A stretch of 64,000 nucleotides of DNA from Undaria pinnatifida (Eukaryota; Sar; Phaeophyceae; Laminariales; Alariaceae). Below the pieces are notes generated by a model, which was not told the origin of the DNA, did no database searches, and saw only the letters and a program-made list of their open reading frames with translations. Location of the stretch: positions 23,230,518 through 23,294,517 of the forward strand of contig JABAKD010000002.1 in NCBI GenBank assembly GCA_012845835.1, in the 5' to 3' direction. Shown one piece after another: positions 44,400 to 54,953 of this stretch (position 1 is the first letter of the stretch; each line of letters opens with the position of its first letter). A program made the translations under genes and the position numbers.

Positions 44400-45370
44400 G
44401 GGTAGGCGCGAGCGTAGAACGCGGCTTCCGAATGGGCTTCTGGTTGTTGAGGTGATCTGTCGGGTAGGGGGGCAGGTCAGCCGCGTACAATAGCTGGGAG
44501 AGGGAGCGGGGGAGGGAGAGGGGGGCAAGGAAAACCGGACGAGGGTGAGCCGTCAGTTTCCACAATGGTTTATTGGAAATGAACCAAAGTGCCAACTCAT
44601 CATATCATATACGACAGAAAATTCGGCTATCACAGGCAAGTAAGAGCTGTGTATCATTCCCCGACAAACATCAGTACTATGAACAGCAATCGCTCACCCC
44701 TAAAATAACCCAGCATTTCAGTTCGTTGTTGCGCTTGATCGGCAGAGTATCAACCGCTAAGTATACCAGTTGTTGTACAGCATCATTCGACTGACCTTAC
44801 CGCGAGCGAGCGCTATACCAACCAAAAATATCGTAATCGCTACAAGGGCTCCGTTCCGCGGGCGGCTGAAGCCTCCCGCTACGCTCGCGCAAGGCAAGGA
44901 AGAATGCAACTAAAAACATGTCAAGGGGGCAGAAAGAAGAGGCCCATGATTTGGTGCGCACAGCGATTTGATAATGCCAAGAGTTGCTTGTGCAGAGCAA
45001 ATTGCCATGTTGTGCTCAGCTGTGCTGTGTGCTTTCGTTACCCGTGTTGCGTTCTGATCGGCAGTACGGGGGAATTTTCGTGGGGGAAAAAACAGGGGGC
45101 CGTGAAAGATCAAATACAACATATAGAAAAAGAAAAGAAGAAAAGTAGTGCACAACAACACGTATTATACCCGGTACTGCTCTATGTTCGAAAGAAAGCA
45201 CACAGCGCAGCACGACACAGCAGCACCGCAGCGAAGGGCACGGCACCGCACGGCGCTACGCTGCGCTGCTGGGCTATATATAGCCGGACTGATCTGAGCT
45301 GGGCGTGCATTGTGATCCAACAGCGTAGTACCTGTTGGTATATGTACAAACCTGGTGTAGTAGTACCGGT
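44400..45370. other. No recognised gene
   Basis: Short frames only. Near 44855-44895 GCGGGCGGCTGAAGCCTCCCGC forms a small inverted repeat resembling words at 28256-28290. I see no element boundary. Confidence 0.3.
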
Positions 45371-45905
45371 ATGTACTATAAGCCTCAAGGTCTTCTCGTT
45401 GGTTCGAATCCCGGTGTCATCGGGGAAACAAAAATATCCTAACTGCTAATGAAAAAAATAAGAGATATCAATGTGACTGCTGTTGTGGTCGTCTAGTAGT
45501 GAGTAGATATACTGTCCGCTTATAAGTCTGGTTTTCGTTGGTTGAATCCAGGGGTCAATGAAAAAGAAATTATCCTCATGAAAAAATTGGTACATACTTT
45601 TATGTAAAAAAATAGTACTGGTAGATACACCACCCACTGCTGCTGTGACATATTGTGGTCTAGTACATAGACTGTCCGCTTAGTATCCTGGTGGCCTTCA
45701 CTGGTTCGAATCCGGGTGCCATCGAAAAAAAAATGATCCTCATGAAAAATCGATATTTATTTGTCAAAAAAAAAATAGATAGCAATGTGACTTTGTGGTC
45801 TAGTAGATAGACTGTCCGCTTATAAGCCTGGTTTTCGTTGGTTGAATCCTGGTGTCATCGGAGAAAAAATTATCCTCTTGAACAAAAATATATACATAAA
45901 TATAT
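45371..45905 (+). repeat. Array of four tRNA-like SINE units
   Basis: Units near 45371-45465, 45470-45610, 45641-45780 and 45784-45905 share TGTGGTCTAGTAGATAGACT (A-box-like), TGTCCGCTTATAAGCCTGG, GTTGGTTGAATCCTGGTG or GGTTCGAATCCGGGTG (B-box-like), GTCATCGG, then A runs and ATCCTCATGAAAAA. GTGAC at the start can pair with GTCAT after the B box like an acceptor stem. The first unit lacks its 5' half. Confidence 0.75.
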
Positions 45906-46483
45906 ATCAAATGATTCCTTGGTGTCATGTACTTTGGTCAGGAGTTTTTTGTCTCGCCCGAAGTATGCGATTCGCGGAACTGGAATTCTCGGTCGGATAT
46001 AGCTTGGTTCGAGCGCCGCCTTCGGGGGGCGGCTCCAACGCCCCTCGCCCTACCGTGTCCGTTCCGCACATCGACGTGAACGCGGACGGGTGCCGAGCGA
46101 GACGAGCGAGTGTCGAGGAGGAATTTTGGAAAAATTGTTGAATCTTAATGGCTGCAACGCCTGAATGATTTACAAAATTGGCATCATTTCCAAACGGTAC
46201 GTGATACTGCTGTTTGGAATTTTGCGGTGGCATACTCTCAAGCGTTAGTTTCTTTGCTGTACTTTTTTACTATTAATAGTTCGTTTGTTTTCTTGCCCGG
46301 CCTTTTTATTGCTTTTGTTTCTGCTCGTTTTGCCAGCTGGAAATTCATTTTTTTAGTGTGGGTTCACCTAAAACGTGACACAAGTTACCGACGATATCCA
46401 ACAACTTCGCGACACAAATTACCGACGGCAAAACGTTTCGTGACAAAATAACTCCCAAACCATGGAATCATGACATTTTCATG

Positions 46484-47420
46484 TAACAGAATCTCGAGAC
46501 AAAACCAAGCAGGTAGAGCCGTCTCTTCGGCCTTTGGCCCTGGCTTTAGCATGGCCGCTGACACTCCAGGCAGCCTCTGCTGTAGTAGGCATGAACGAGT
46601 GCGGTTGATTCGCAGCGAACTATCCCGCTGTGCTCGCTTCTATGTGGCCATTGTCCATGCCATTTCATGTCACCTCCCTTCTGTTTTGTCGTCGTGCCGT
46701 CGAGGTACGAGGAAACCTTTACGTACCGGGTGAGAACAGCAGTATGTACGACGAGCATGAACGCCAACTGACGGCATTGGCAAACACACAACATCAGGTG
46801 CAGCAGCAGTAGCCGAAGGGTGAAACTTCTAGCACATACTGCAGCAACTAGTAGCAACCAGAACCACAGCAGATAGCTCAAAGTGCAGTACGAGTGCAAT
46901 TGGCAAGTTTAGTCGTACACGCATCACTCTGTCCAATAGTCTATACCAGGTATATAACAGAATCTCGAGACAAAACCAAGCAGGTAAAAGAGCCGTCTCT
47001 TCGGCCTTTGGCCCTGGCTTTAGCATGGCCGCTGACACTCCAGGCAGCCTCTGCTGTAGGCATGAACGAGTGCGGTTGATTCGCAGCGAACTATCCCGCT
47101 GTGCTCGCTTCTATGTGGCCATTGTCCATGCCATTTCATGTCACCTCCCTTTTGTTTTGAGCTCGTCGTCGTGCCGTCGAGGTACGAGGAAACCCGTACG
47201 TACTGGGTGAGAACAGCAGTATGTACGACGAGCATGAACGCCAACTGACGGCATTAGCAAACACGCAACATCAGGTGCAGCAGCAGTAGCCGAAGGGCAA
47301 AACTTCTAGCACATACTGCAGCAACTAGTAGCAACCAGAACCACAGCAGATAGCTCAAAGTGCAGTACGAGTGCCGTTGGCAAGTTTAGTCGTACACGCA
47401 TCACTCTGCCCAATATATAA
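46484..47420 (+). repeat. 471-bp tandem duplication
   Basis: Two copies (46484-46954 and 46955-47420) start TAACAGAATCTCGAGAC and carry GGCCTTTGGCCCTGGC, GTGCGGTTGATTCGCAGCG and CATCAGGTGCAGCAGCAGTAG. They differ by small indels, one of which is a 14-bp segment with TACCAGGTA found only in the first copy (46940-46953 area). No coding function is apparent. Confidence 0.85.
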
Positions 47421-47979
47421 CAACCGTTTATGTTCATATTGATGGAGAAAAAATATTACACTTCCTGTAAGAATGATACGTCGTACGAGCGGACGTTCTG
47501 ATTCTGGTGTGCTGCTGCCGTGAGACCATCGAGCACACCGCATGTTTTACTCAAACAAGAGCCAACAAGAGGCAGCGCACAGGGGCGCCCAACACAGAGA
47601 CACGTGACAACCACGGCCAGCTGTCGATCGCGTAATTCGCCGGTAGTTCGTGCTTCGGTGGGTGTATCGGAAGTCGTTCGTAGTACTGCTGTAGATCGTC
47701 GAAAAACCACGTGGCATCGTTCTGGTGGCAGACTCGCCAGTAGACCCCCCAAAAATTATTTACCTTTTCTTTTTCTTGGCCCCATGCACCCATTTCCTTT
47801 CCTTTCTCTTCTTTGTTTCTTTTTTCCAATTGACTTGCGTCTGTTGTGCGTATGCGTAGTGATAGATACCACGTGTAATATATACGTGGTAGTCTTTCTT
47901 GGGTGGCAAGCGGCATAGTCGGTTTTTCCAGGCGCGAGTAATGAGACGTATGCACCGGTATGGACCTGGCACATCGTAG
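47421..47979. other. No recognised gene
   Basis: Opposing frames (47520-47918 plus, 47997-47551 minus) overlap and have no known motif. The region leads into an R2 repeat at 47980. Confidence 0.3.
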
Positions 47980-48178
47980 ACTGACTCCCGATTTCACTTT
48001 TATATGTTTCTGGTGGAGGCATGAATTGTGTCAGCTGTGATTTATGCGTGTACCACCTTTGGTTTGTGTTTTTCCCCTAGGGTATTCCTCAGCTCCAGAG
48101 TGACTGGAGCCTGTCCTGTGACCACGGACTTGATTATGCGAGTTAATGTGAGAACGACAACAACAACAACAACAACTG
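47980..48178 (+). repeat. R2 SINE-like repeat, longest uninterrupted copy
   Basis: It begins CTGACTCCCGATTTCACTTT, then TTCTGGTGGAGGCATGAATT, GTGTACCACCTTTGG, GGTATTCCTCAGCTCCAGAG, GTGACCACGGACTTG, and ends with GAGAACGACAACAACAAC. Other copies are at 62348-62695 (interrupted) and 3446-3604 (minus). Confidence 0.7.
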
Positions 48179-48740
48179 AAATATTGCCTGTTTCTTGACC
48201 GTTCAGCTGCTTCCTGCAAATTTGGTTTTCTGCCAACACGATTTTGAACTTTTTCGCGATTTTTTCTTCCTTTTTGTCTAGTAAGTTAAAGTTCCTACCA
48301 TTTGCCGCTAATTTGCCGCCTGTGCATTAGTTGCGGAACGGTCCAGCTTTAGCTTTTCTTTGATTCGCACCATTTGTTTTGTACTTGACGAAGCTTCATC
48401 GGCTGAGATCTGGGCTTGGCTCATCAGCTCGACACCGCCCAGCACCCCATCGCAGCGCTATAGCTTACAGCAACGAAGCGCCGTGCAGTGCCCTGCGATG
48501 CCCTGCGGCTCAGCTCAGCAGCGCACCGCTAGCTCTGCAGAGCGAAGCGCAATGCTTTGCCGTGCTCTGCCGTCGCGGTCGTTCGTTATTCATGATATCT
48601 AAAACTCCGCGTACGCTGATATTTAGGTATTTGGCGCTCTATTCTATACATATCGCGTCAACCATCGAAATATCATACAATATGGGGGAGGAAATGTAAT
48701 CTCTATGCAAAGATCCTGTTCCGTTCAAATCAATTGTCAG

Positions 48741-48870
48741 CCGGCCGCCCCGGTGGTCTATTAATAATAGTGGTTCTACCCTCGAATACTACTAACGTCT
48801 GGTTGTCCTTGAGTTCGACACCCACCACGATGAGATTTGACTTTATTTGCAAAAATGCAAAAAAAAAAAA
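48741..48870 (+). mobile_element. Short tRNA-derived SINE
   Basis: The head CCGGCCGCCCCGGTGGTCTA is related to that of the SINE at 44083. GTCCTTGAGTTCGACACCCA acts as a B box. A short A/T-rich body and an A run (48859-48870) follow. It is only 130 bp, so either a different family or a deleted form. Confidence 0.65.
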
Positions 48871-49866
48871 GGGATCAACTGCTGAGAGCGCCTAGCAGCG
48901 TGGGTTGGTTCGACGCGAGTCGACGAGGGACTAAAATGCTGGATTCTCCTCGCGGTAAAAATGAAAGCACGTGCCGAAGTGGGGAGGGAGGAGGAGGGCC
49001 CGCTATGTGACCCCGGATCTGAGTAACTACTGGGAGGGAGCGCGAGAGTGGTGCGGGGATAATAAATGGGATGAAGAAAAAAAAATGTTGCAAAGGTATA
49101 TTATTATTACTACTAGTAAATAATATGTCAGTCTCTAGGAAATACGCACGGCACTATCAGTAGTCGTCATGGTAGAGACACTCCGGATATTATGCATTGA
49201 GGGGACGCGTCCGATTTCGACAACGTGAAAGCCCCCACGAAGAAAAGACAGCAGACACACATATCCCGCCTTCCCGAGAAAAAACAGAGAAGAAGCGCTA
49301 CGCCAACCTCCCGTACGAGCAAAGCCACCCCCGCACCAATCTTAGACAACGCCGCCTCAACGAGAGATCGCCCTCCTCTTCTACGTTTTCCTCCTCGCCC
49401 GCGACCACGCAGACCAATCAATGCGACAGCCTTCACGTAACAAACAAAGCAATCTTCTTCCAAAACCTCGCCGGCTGACATGTCCTCATGTCGACGTTTG
49501 ATGCAAACCGACTTTGCATCCTGTCGACTTCGAACCTCCATTGCCACGGGGACAGCAGTGCAGTCTCTTCATTAATGCCAAGGCCTCTTTTGTTTCGCCT
49601 AGAGGCGACGCAGGTTCTCAATAATACTCTTTTCGGTATTTTTGTTTGATAGACGCCAACTTTCACTTGACGGCGCATTTAACATAGTTTGTTTCGCCTA
49701 TCCTTGCCTTCTTTGTTGTATAATATTACGTTTTTTCTCTTGTCAAAGCATGACTTTCATAATCCCATGTTCGTATGAAACTCTTGGCATTACTTTAAAG
49801 TTCGATGCATGCCAAATCGGACAGCTACACCTTAAGTTGTCGAAGTGCTGCCCTGCCCTACCGGAA
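48871..49866. other. No recognised gene; one basic ORF
   Basis: A plus frame near 49225-49440 (KAPTKKRQQTHISR, then Ser/Arg/Pro-rich) and the opposing minus frame 49547-49167 are the only open stretches. Neither has a known domain and at most one can be real. Confidence 0.25.
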
Positions 49867-49898
49867 GCATGGGCGCCGGCGAATGCCGGCGCCCATGC
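49867..49898. other. Perfect 14-bp hairpin
   Basis: GCATGGGCGCCGGC, loop GAAT, GCCGGCGCCCATGC. It is a very stable structure followed by GGAGCCC and an AT-rich stretch. No element boundary is evident. Confidence 0.7.
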
Positions 49899-50049
49899 GG
49901 AGCCCTTGTTTTATATAAAAATTGAAAAACGTCACCTGTGAGTACGACCGATTGAATGGTTGAAACTCAACTTTGCAAGCTGCGTGGCACATCTACTACT
50001 GTATGTTTCGCTGATATACAGCAGTAGTAGTGTAGTTGCATATAAAAAA

Positions 50050-50102
50050 ATAGTACTGGTGGATACCACTGCTGCTGTGACATTGTAGTCTCTAGTAGAT
50101 AG
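50050..50102 (+). repeat. 5' part of a tRNA-like SINE split by a TRIM
   Basis: TGTGACATTGTAGTCTCTAG followed by TAGATAG is the start of the SINE unit seen in the 45.4-45.9 kb array. The remainder resumes at 51102 (ATAGACTGTCCGTTTATAAT) after the TRIM, so the insertion is directly readable. Confidence 0.75.
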
Positions 50103-51101
50103 TGTTAAGATACGGCCTTGAAAGGCCTGTAATTATCCGAATTTGAGATCATTTGGGTGGTTTTCGTATGATAAGGTTGGCGTTTTATAGTCGGGAAAGT
50201 AAGGAAATAGATCGGAGGCACGCGCCTCCGATCTCAGAAGCTATCCGGGGCTCTGGTGGAATCGAATAAAGGTACGTCTCTACGAAGGCAAAGAAAATGA
50301 GTACTCTCCGAGGACCTGCTCAATTGGCAGACCTGCAGGGGGCACTCTGTGTCCCCCCTATAACTTCACATGTGGCGTCGACGGCAGGACTCGAACCTGC
50401 GCGTGAAATCACGATGGGTTTCCACTCCCGTGACTTCTCCCTTCTGTTAGCGCCTGTGTTCCCCTCCATATCGACGAGGGCTCGCCTCGTCATGGTACCT
50501 TTTCTGTGGTTGGTTTGCCGTAGAGCCTTTCCTGCCCCCCCCCGCCACACCGGCGACATGCGGCAGGTTGTAGAGCCTTTTCTGCCCCCTCCCGCCACAC
50601 TGGCGGCACGCGGCAGGGTGTTCGATGGGTGGCTTTTGCCTTGTTGTAGGGTCTGCGTTTCTTTCAACTGCTTTTCTTCGCGTGTTCCTGGCTCCATAGC
50701 CAGACGGTTAGAGGTGTGGGAGTGGGTTTTTGAGGAGCCGCATCTTCGACTCATGGTCTAGTTCGTAGAACCGGAGTTTCCCCGAATCTCCCATATTTCT
50801 GCATATGCGACTCATCAGGGTGGGCTAGTGGTAATATACGGCCCCTCGAGAGGCCTGTAATTATTTTCCGAATTTGATATCATTTGGATGGGTTTCGTAT
50901 GATAAGGTTGGCGTTTTATAGTCGGGATAGTTAGGAAATAGATCGGAGGCATGCGCCTCCGATCTCAGAAGCTATCCGGGGCTCTGGTGGAATCGAATAA
51001 AGGTACGTCTCTACGAAGGCAAATAAAGTGAGTACGCTCCAAGGACCTGCTCAATTGGCAGACCTGCAGGGGGCACTCTGTGTCTCCCCTATAACTTTAC
51101 A
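50103..51101 (+). mobile_element. TRIM element, family A, copy 1 (complete)
   Basis: The 5' LTR is 50103-50370 (TGTTAAGATACGGCC to AACTTCACA) and the 3' LTR 50829-51101 (TGGTAATATACGGCC to AACTTTACA). A 4-bp duplication, ATAG, flanks it. Each LTR carries a GATCGGAGGC/GCCTCCGATC hairpin and, about 35 bp later, GAATAAA, a likely polyadenylation signal; TTTTATAGTCGGG may be the TATA element. The internal domain (about 460 bp) starts with a long tRNA complement and ends CAGGGTGGGCTAG (polypurine-like). It has no Gag or Pol. The insertion splits a SINE. Confidence 0.9.
50373..50400 (+). promoter_or_regulatory. Extended primer binding site (28-nt tRNA complement)
   Basis: It starts TGGCGTCGACGGCAGG and continues ACTCGAACCTGC. 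This is complementary to a tRNA 3' end: CCA, discriminator, a 7-nt acceptor strand and a whole T arm with TTCGA. Ordinary primer sites cover about 12-18 nt. The primer tRNA is inferred to begin GTCGACG; its amino acid is unknown. Confidence 0.75.
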
Positions 51102-51345
51102 ATAGACTGTCCGTTTATAATCCTGACCTTCGCTGGTTCGAATCCCGTTGTCATCGGGAAAAAAAAGGATCCTCATGAAAAATCGATACTTGGTATTTAT
51201 TTATCAATTTTATTTGTAAAAATAAAATAGATATCAATGTGACGTTGTAGTCCACCAGGTAGTAGATAGGCTGTCCGCTTGTAATCTTGCTCTTCGGTGG
51301 TTCGAATCTGGGCGTCATCGGGAAAAAAAATGATCCTCATAAAAA
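51102..51345 (+). repeat. SINE remainder plus one further SINE unit
   Basis: 51102-51190 completes the split SINE (GCTGGTTCGAATCCCGTTG B box, then A run). 51235-51345 is another unit with GTCCGCTTGTAATCTTGCTC and GGTGGTTCGAATCTGGGCG. The second contains an extra CACCAGG in its A-box region. Confidence 0.7.
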
Positions 51346-51599
51346 ATCGATACCAGGTACATAATAGTAACAAAAATATATTAGGTGGAGCAGGAAATCA
51401 AAGAAAAGTTGGATCGTTCCGCAAGTAATACGCTGGACCGTCCGACCTCGGAGATGCCAGGGAAGCACCAACCGAGCGCTTTCAGCAAAAATATATTCGT
51501 AAGTAAGTCTATGAACCGCTAATCATACCAGTTGCAGTGTATCATCATTCGACGAACAAGCATGTTTTGATACGACTACTATTGCTTGGGTACTTGAAA

Positions 51600-53344
51600 A
51601 AAATTGAAAATAATACATGCCTTTCGATCTCGACACCCGGTAGCGGGGTCACCTCTTTTCGCGTACACGTGTTCGCCGCGGACGGGTAAGGCGCCGACCA
51701 GGCGTCTCGTGCCCCCAACCCCCGAAGATGCTGAAGGACCAACCAGTGCCAATGCATTCTCGCTTCCAACCGCTTCCATCCTGCTCGCGATCGCTCTGGC
51801 CTCCCTTCGTTGCGCATTTTCCAAACGCAAACGACCCTGCTGTTGCTCTGCCTCTCAAAACAGAAACCTGAAAATCATGGCTTGCGATCTCCCAACCGCT
51901 GTTGCTCTCATCAACAAGACCTGCTGCCATTGGGGGTTGCCTTGGGTCTGGGTCGGCAGCACCGGGTAGCTGTGGCTGCTGCTGGTTCGGCTGCTGCTGA
52001 AGCAGCTCTTTCTTCTTGTCCATCTCCATCATCCCTTTTTCCCCATCACACGCCATTACTCCTCCAACCTCAACCACCGTGTTCATAGATGCCATCACCT
52101 CTTCGTGCTCATCTCCGCATATTTTCCTGCGGTGGCGACAGCAGGGGAAGCTGCTGTGCTTCCACCGACTGCTGCGACGGTTGCGGTGCCTGCGACAGTG
52201 GCCATGGGTTTGGGGCGGCAGCACCAGGTAGCTGTGGCTGCTTCTGCTGCTGCTGCTGCAGCCATTCAACTAATGGCTGCGCCAAGACCAGCTCGTTCCA
52301 CCATTGATGTTCGATCTCGTCATTTTTGTCCCAAAAAGCAACTCGTTCTTCTTCCACTTTTGCTCCGTTCCCGCAATGTGACACCTTATCCACCAAAACC
52401 AAAATATTATCACCTCTTTTTGCCGTTTGCTGGCTTCCTCGCATCTCGATTTTTGTTCAAGCGGGAGCGGTTTCGCTTCCTTCGCGGGCGGGAGAAGCGG
52501 AGGCGGCGGTGTCGATTGTGGCGGTGGCGGCGGTGGCCCCGGCGGCAGACGCTCCTGTTCTACCGCCACCGCCTTCTCTTTATCGCCCTTCTTCACGTCA
52601 TCATCTAAATAGCCCATAAGAAAAGCAATGTCGCCTCCAGTATGTCGCCCTTTGTCTCATCAATTATCCAGGCAGTCCAAAACGTCTGTTTTGTGAGCTG
52701 CTGCTCGTGCCACCATGCAGCAAGACCCCAGAGCGACTCCATGCTCTCACGGCGTCCCTGTGTTTGGAACGCGCGGGTCCTAGGTCTTTCCTGGCCCGGC
52801 GCTGATCTTTGGACATCATGGGAGCTTGCCGTGTTGTGGTTTGCGTCCCTGTGGGCTTTCCAAGCCCTCAAGGTTCTTGCTGCTATTATTGCGCGGACTT
52901 TGGACATTTCGATTTCTATGGGGGCTTCCATGGTAGCTTTGCTCATGTAGCCCATATGCTGCTCCAGCGTGAGGCCGGCGAGTGACGTCTCCATCCTTGC
53001 GCTCACCCTGTGCACGAGATATCTGGCTCGATCCTTAAAGCACTCTACGTCCGAAAGCACAAGTTGTCTTGTCGTACGATCATGCTAAAAGATCTTGACT
53101 CACCCCATGTCTTCATTGTGATAATAGTCTATACTATTAATAGGATACGCGACAATAATATAATGGATTTTTCGCAACCAAGGCCCCCGCATGAGGTGGC
53201 CCACGCGAGCAAGCCGACCCTGAGCATGGGTTTTCCCATCACACTAGTGTTAACGATGGCCATCACATTGGAACCGTACTCGGGGAGGTGAACGCGCTGG
53301 ACCGGGGCTGACCCAAGACGTTTTTTTCCCGGGATACCACGCAC
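51600..53344 (-). CDS. Uncharacterised minus-strand coding-like region
   Basis: Several minus frames follow each other with possible introns. 53344-53129 contains VHLPEYGSNVMAIVNTS and MLRVGLLAWATSCGG. 53060-52605 contains VECFKDRARYLVHRVSARME, IIAARTLRAWKAHRDAN and WWHEQQLTKQTFWTAWIID. Then come Pro/Gln-rich stretches (PPGPPPPPPQS; QQQKQPQLPGAA, repeated in a diverged form near 51980) and RLENAQRREARAIASRMEAV near 51800. I recognise no family. It could be a multi-exon host gene, or a decaying one cut by the TRIM at 53371. Exon borders are not resolved. Confidence 0.35.
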
Positions 53345-53370
53345 GTGTATGAATGCTAAACATAGATCAT

Positions 53371-54597
53371 TGTTAAGATACGGCCTCGAGAGGCCTGTAA
53401 TTATACGAATTTGAGATCATTTGGATGGGTTTCGTATGATAAGGTTGGCGGTTTATATTCGGGATTTCAAGTTAGGAATTAGATCGGAGGCACGTGCCTC
53501 CGATCTCAGAAGCTATCCCGGGCTCTGGTGGAAACGAATAAAGCTACATCTCTACGAAGGAACGAAAGTGAGTACTCTCCGAGGACCTGCTCAATTGGCA
53601 GACCTGCAGGGGGCACTCTGTGTCCCCCACCTTTAATTTGACATGTGGCGTCGTCGGCAGGACAGAAAGAAACTCTCTCCTCAGCCCAGAGCCGGGGGGC
53701 GACCAGGGTACCCTGTTCGCGCGTAACGTGGTACAGGGCTATGTACGGGTCTGTGTGTCGTATTTTATGTTTTGTGTGTTGTATTTGTTCTGCTTTGTTT
53801 TTTTCGTGTAAACACTTCCTCCCTTAGCGGGGCTGTAGGTGTTGCTACCTTCCATCCCGGGTATTTGTCGTTTTCTCGTCTAACCCCCCGCCTTGCCGAT
53901 GGCCCGCGGGTGGTTTTTCACATGACTTCTCCCTTGTGTTAGCGCTTGTGTTCCCCTCCATATCGACGAGGGCTCGCCTCGCCATAAGACCTTTTTCTGT
54001 GGTTGGTTTGCCGTAGAGCGTTTCCTGCCCCCCCCGCCACACCGGCGGCATGCGGCAGATTCTAGAGCCTTTTCTGCCCCCCCCCGCCACACCGGCGGCA
54101 TACGGCAGGTTTTTGATGGGTGACTATTGCCTTGTTGTAGGGTCTGCGTTTCCCTTTATACTGCTTTTCTTCGCGTGTTCCTGGCTCCACAGCCAGACGG
54201 TTAGAGGTGTGGGAGTGGGTTTCGAGGAGCCGCATCTTCGACTCATGGTCTAGTTCGTAGAACCGGAGTTTCCCCGAATCTCCCATATTTCTGCAAATGC
54301 GACTCATCAGGGTGGGCTAGTGTTAAGATACGGCCTCGAGAGGCCTGTAATTATACGAATTTGAGATCATTTGGATGGGTTTCGTATGATAAGGTTGGCG
54401 GTTTATATTCGGGATTTCAAGTTAGGAATTAGATCGGAGGCACGTGCCTCCGATCTCAGAAGCTATCCCGGCCTCTGTCTGGTGGAAACGAATAAATCTA
54501 CATCTCTACGAAGGAACGAAAGTGAGTACTCTCCGAGGACCTGCTCAATTGGCAGACCTGCAGGGGGCACTCTGTGTCCCCCACCTTCAACTTAACA
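53371..54597 (+). mobile_element. TRIM element, family A, copy 2 (complete)
   Basis: The 5' LTR is 53371-53643 and the 3' LTR 54321-54597, both starting TGTTAAGATACGGCCTCGAG. The target duplication is TCAT (53367-53370 and 54598-54601). The primer site TGGCGTCGTCGGCAGGAC at 53646 matches copy 1 with one change and then diverges. The two LTRs share the same sequence (TTTATATTCGGGATTTCAAG) distinct from copy 1, so it is an independent insertion. Pseudo-duplicated blocks inside (CCCCGCCACACCGGCGGCAT twice, near 54032 and 54082) lengthen the internal domain. No coding capacity. Confidence 0.9.
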
Positions 54598-54618
54598 TCA
54601 TCGTATATGATGCTCTGA

Positions 54619-54953
54619 TTTTTTTTTTTTTTAATATAGACTATATATATGTTTTTGCTCACACTTCTACTTTCCAGCGTCTGGACAACAAGCCGTGGTC
54701 ACAGGTGTCTTCCCTTCTCCCCCCCGCTTCTTGCCTTCAATTTTTATCGCGCATAGGGTTCAGCAATCCCACTGCACGTCGATTTTTCATCGAGTGCTGC
54801 TAACTCACGCTCTCGCGCTTTCCGCAAGTCAATTTTTGCACGAGAAAATGTCCCAACGAATTTATACGAGTATGCACTCGGCGGGGCTCGAACTCACGAA
54901 ACTGACCTATACCAGGCTCGAGGATAACTTGATACGCCACCGGGGCGACCGGT
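54619..54953 (-). mobile_element. tRNA-derived SINE, second copy
   Basis: This is the reverse complement of the SINE at 44083-44399: head ACCGGTCGCCCCGGTGGCGT, B box GTGAGTTCGAGCCCCGCC, body GCGCGATAAAAATTG, tail of A-rich sequence (T run at 54619-54632). It differs by several substitutions and an AT-rich insertion before the tail. Confidence 0.85.

Noticed and set aside
45371-45905. tRNA gene cluster
   Set aside because: A and B boxes are present, but no complete cloverleaf with a sound anticodon stem is kept, and A-rich tails follow each unit; these are SINEs.
50297-50761. Protein-coding gene inside TRIM copy 1
   Set aside because: Open frames occur on both strands, start in the LTR, are not kept in copy 2 or family B, and have no motif.
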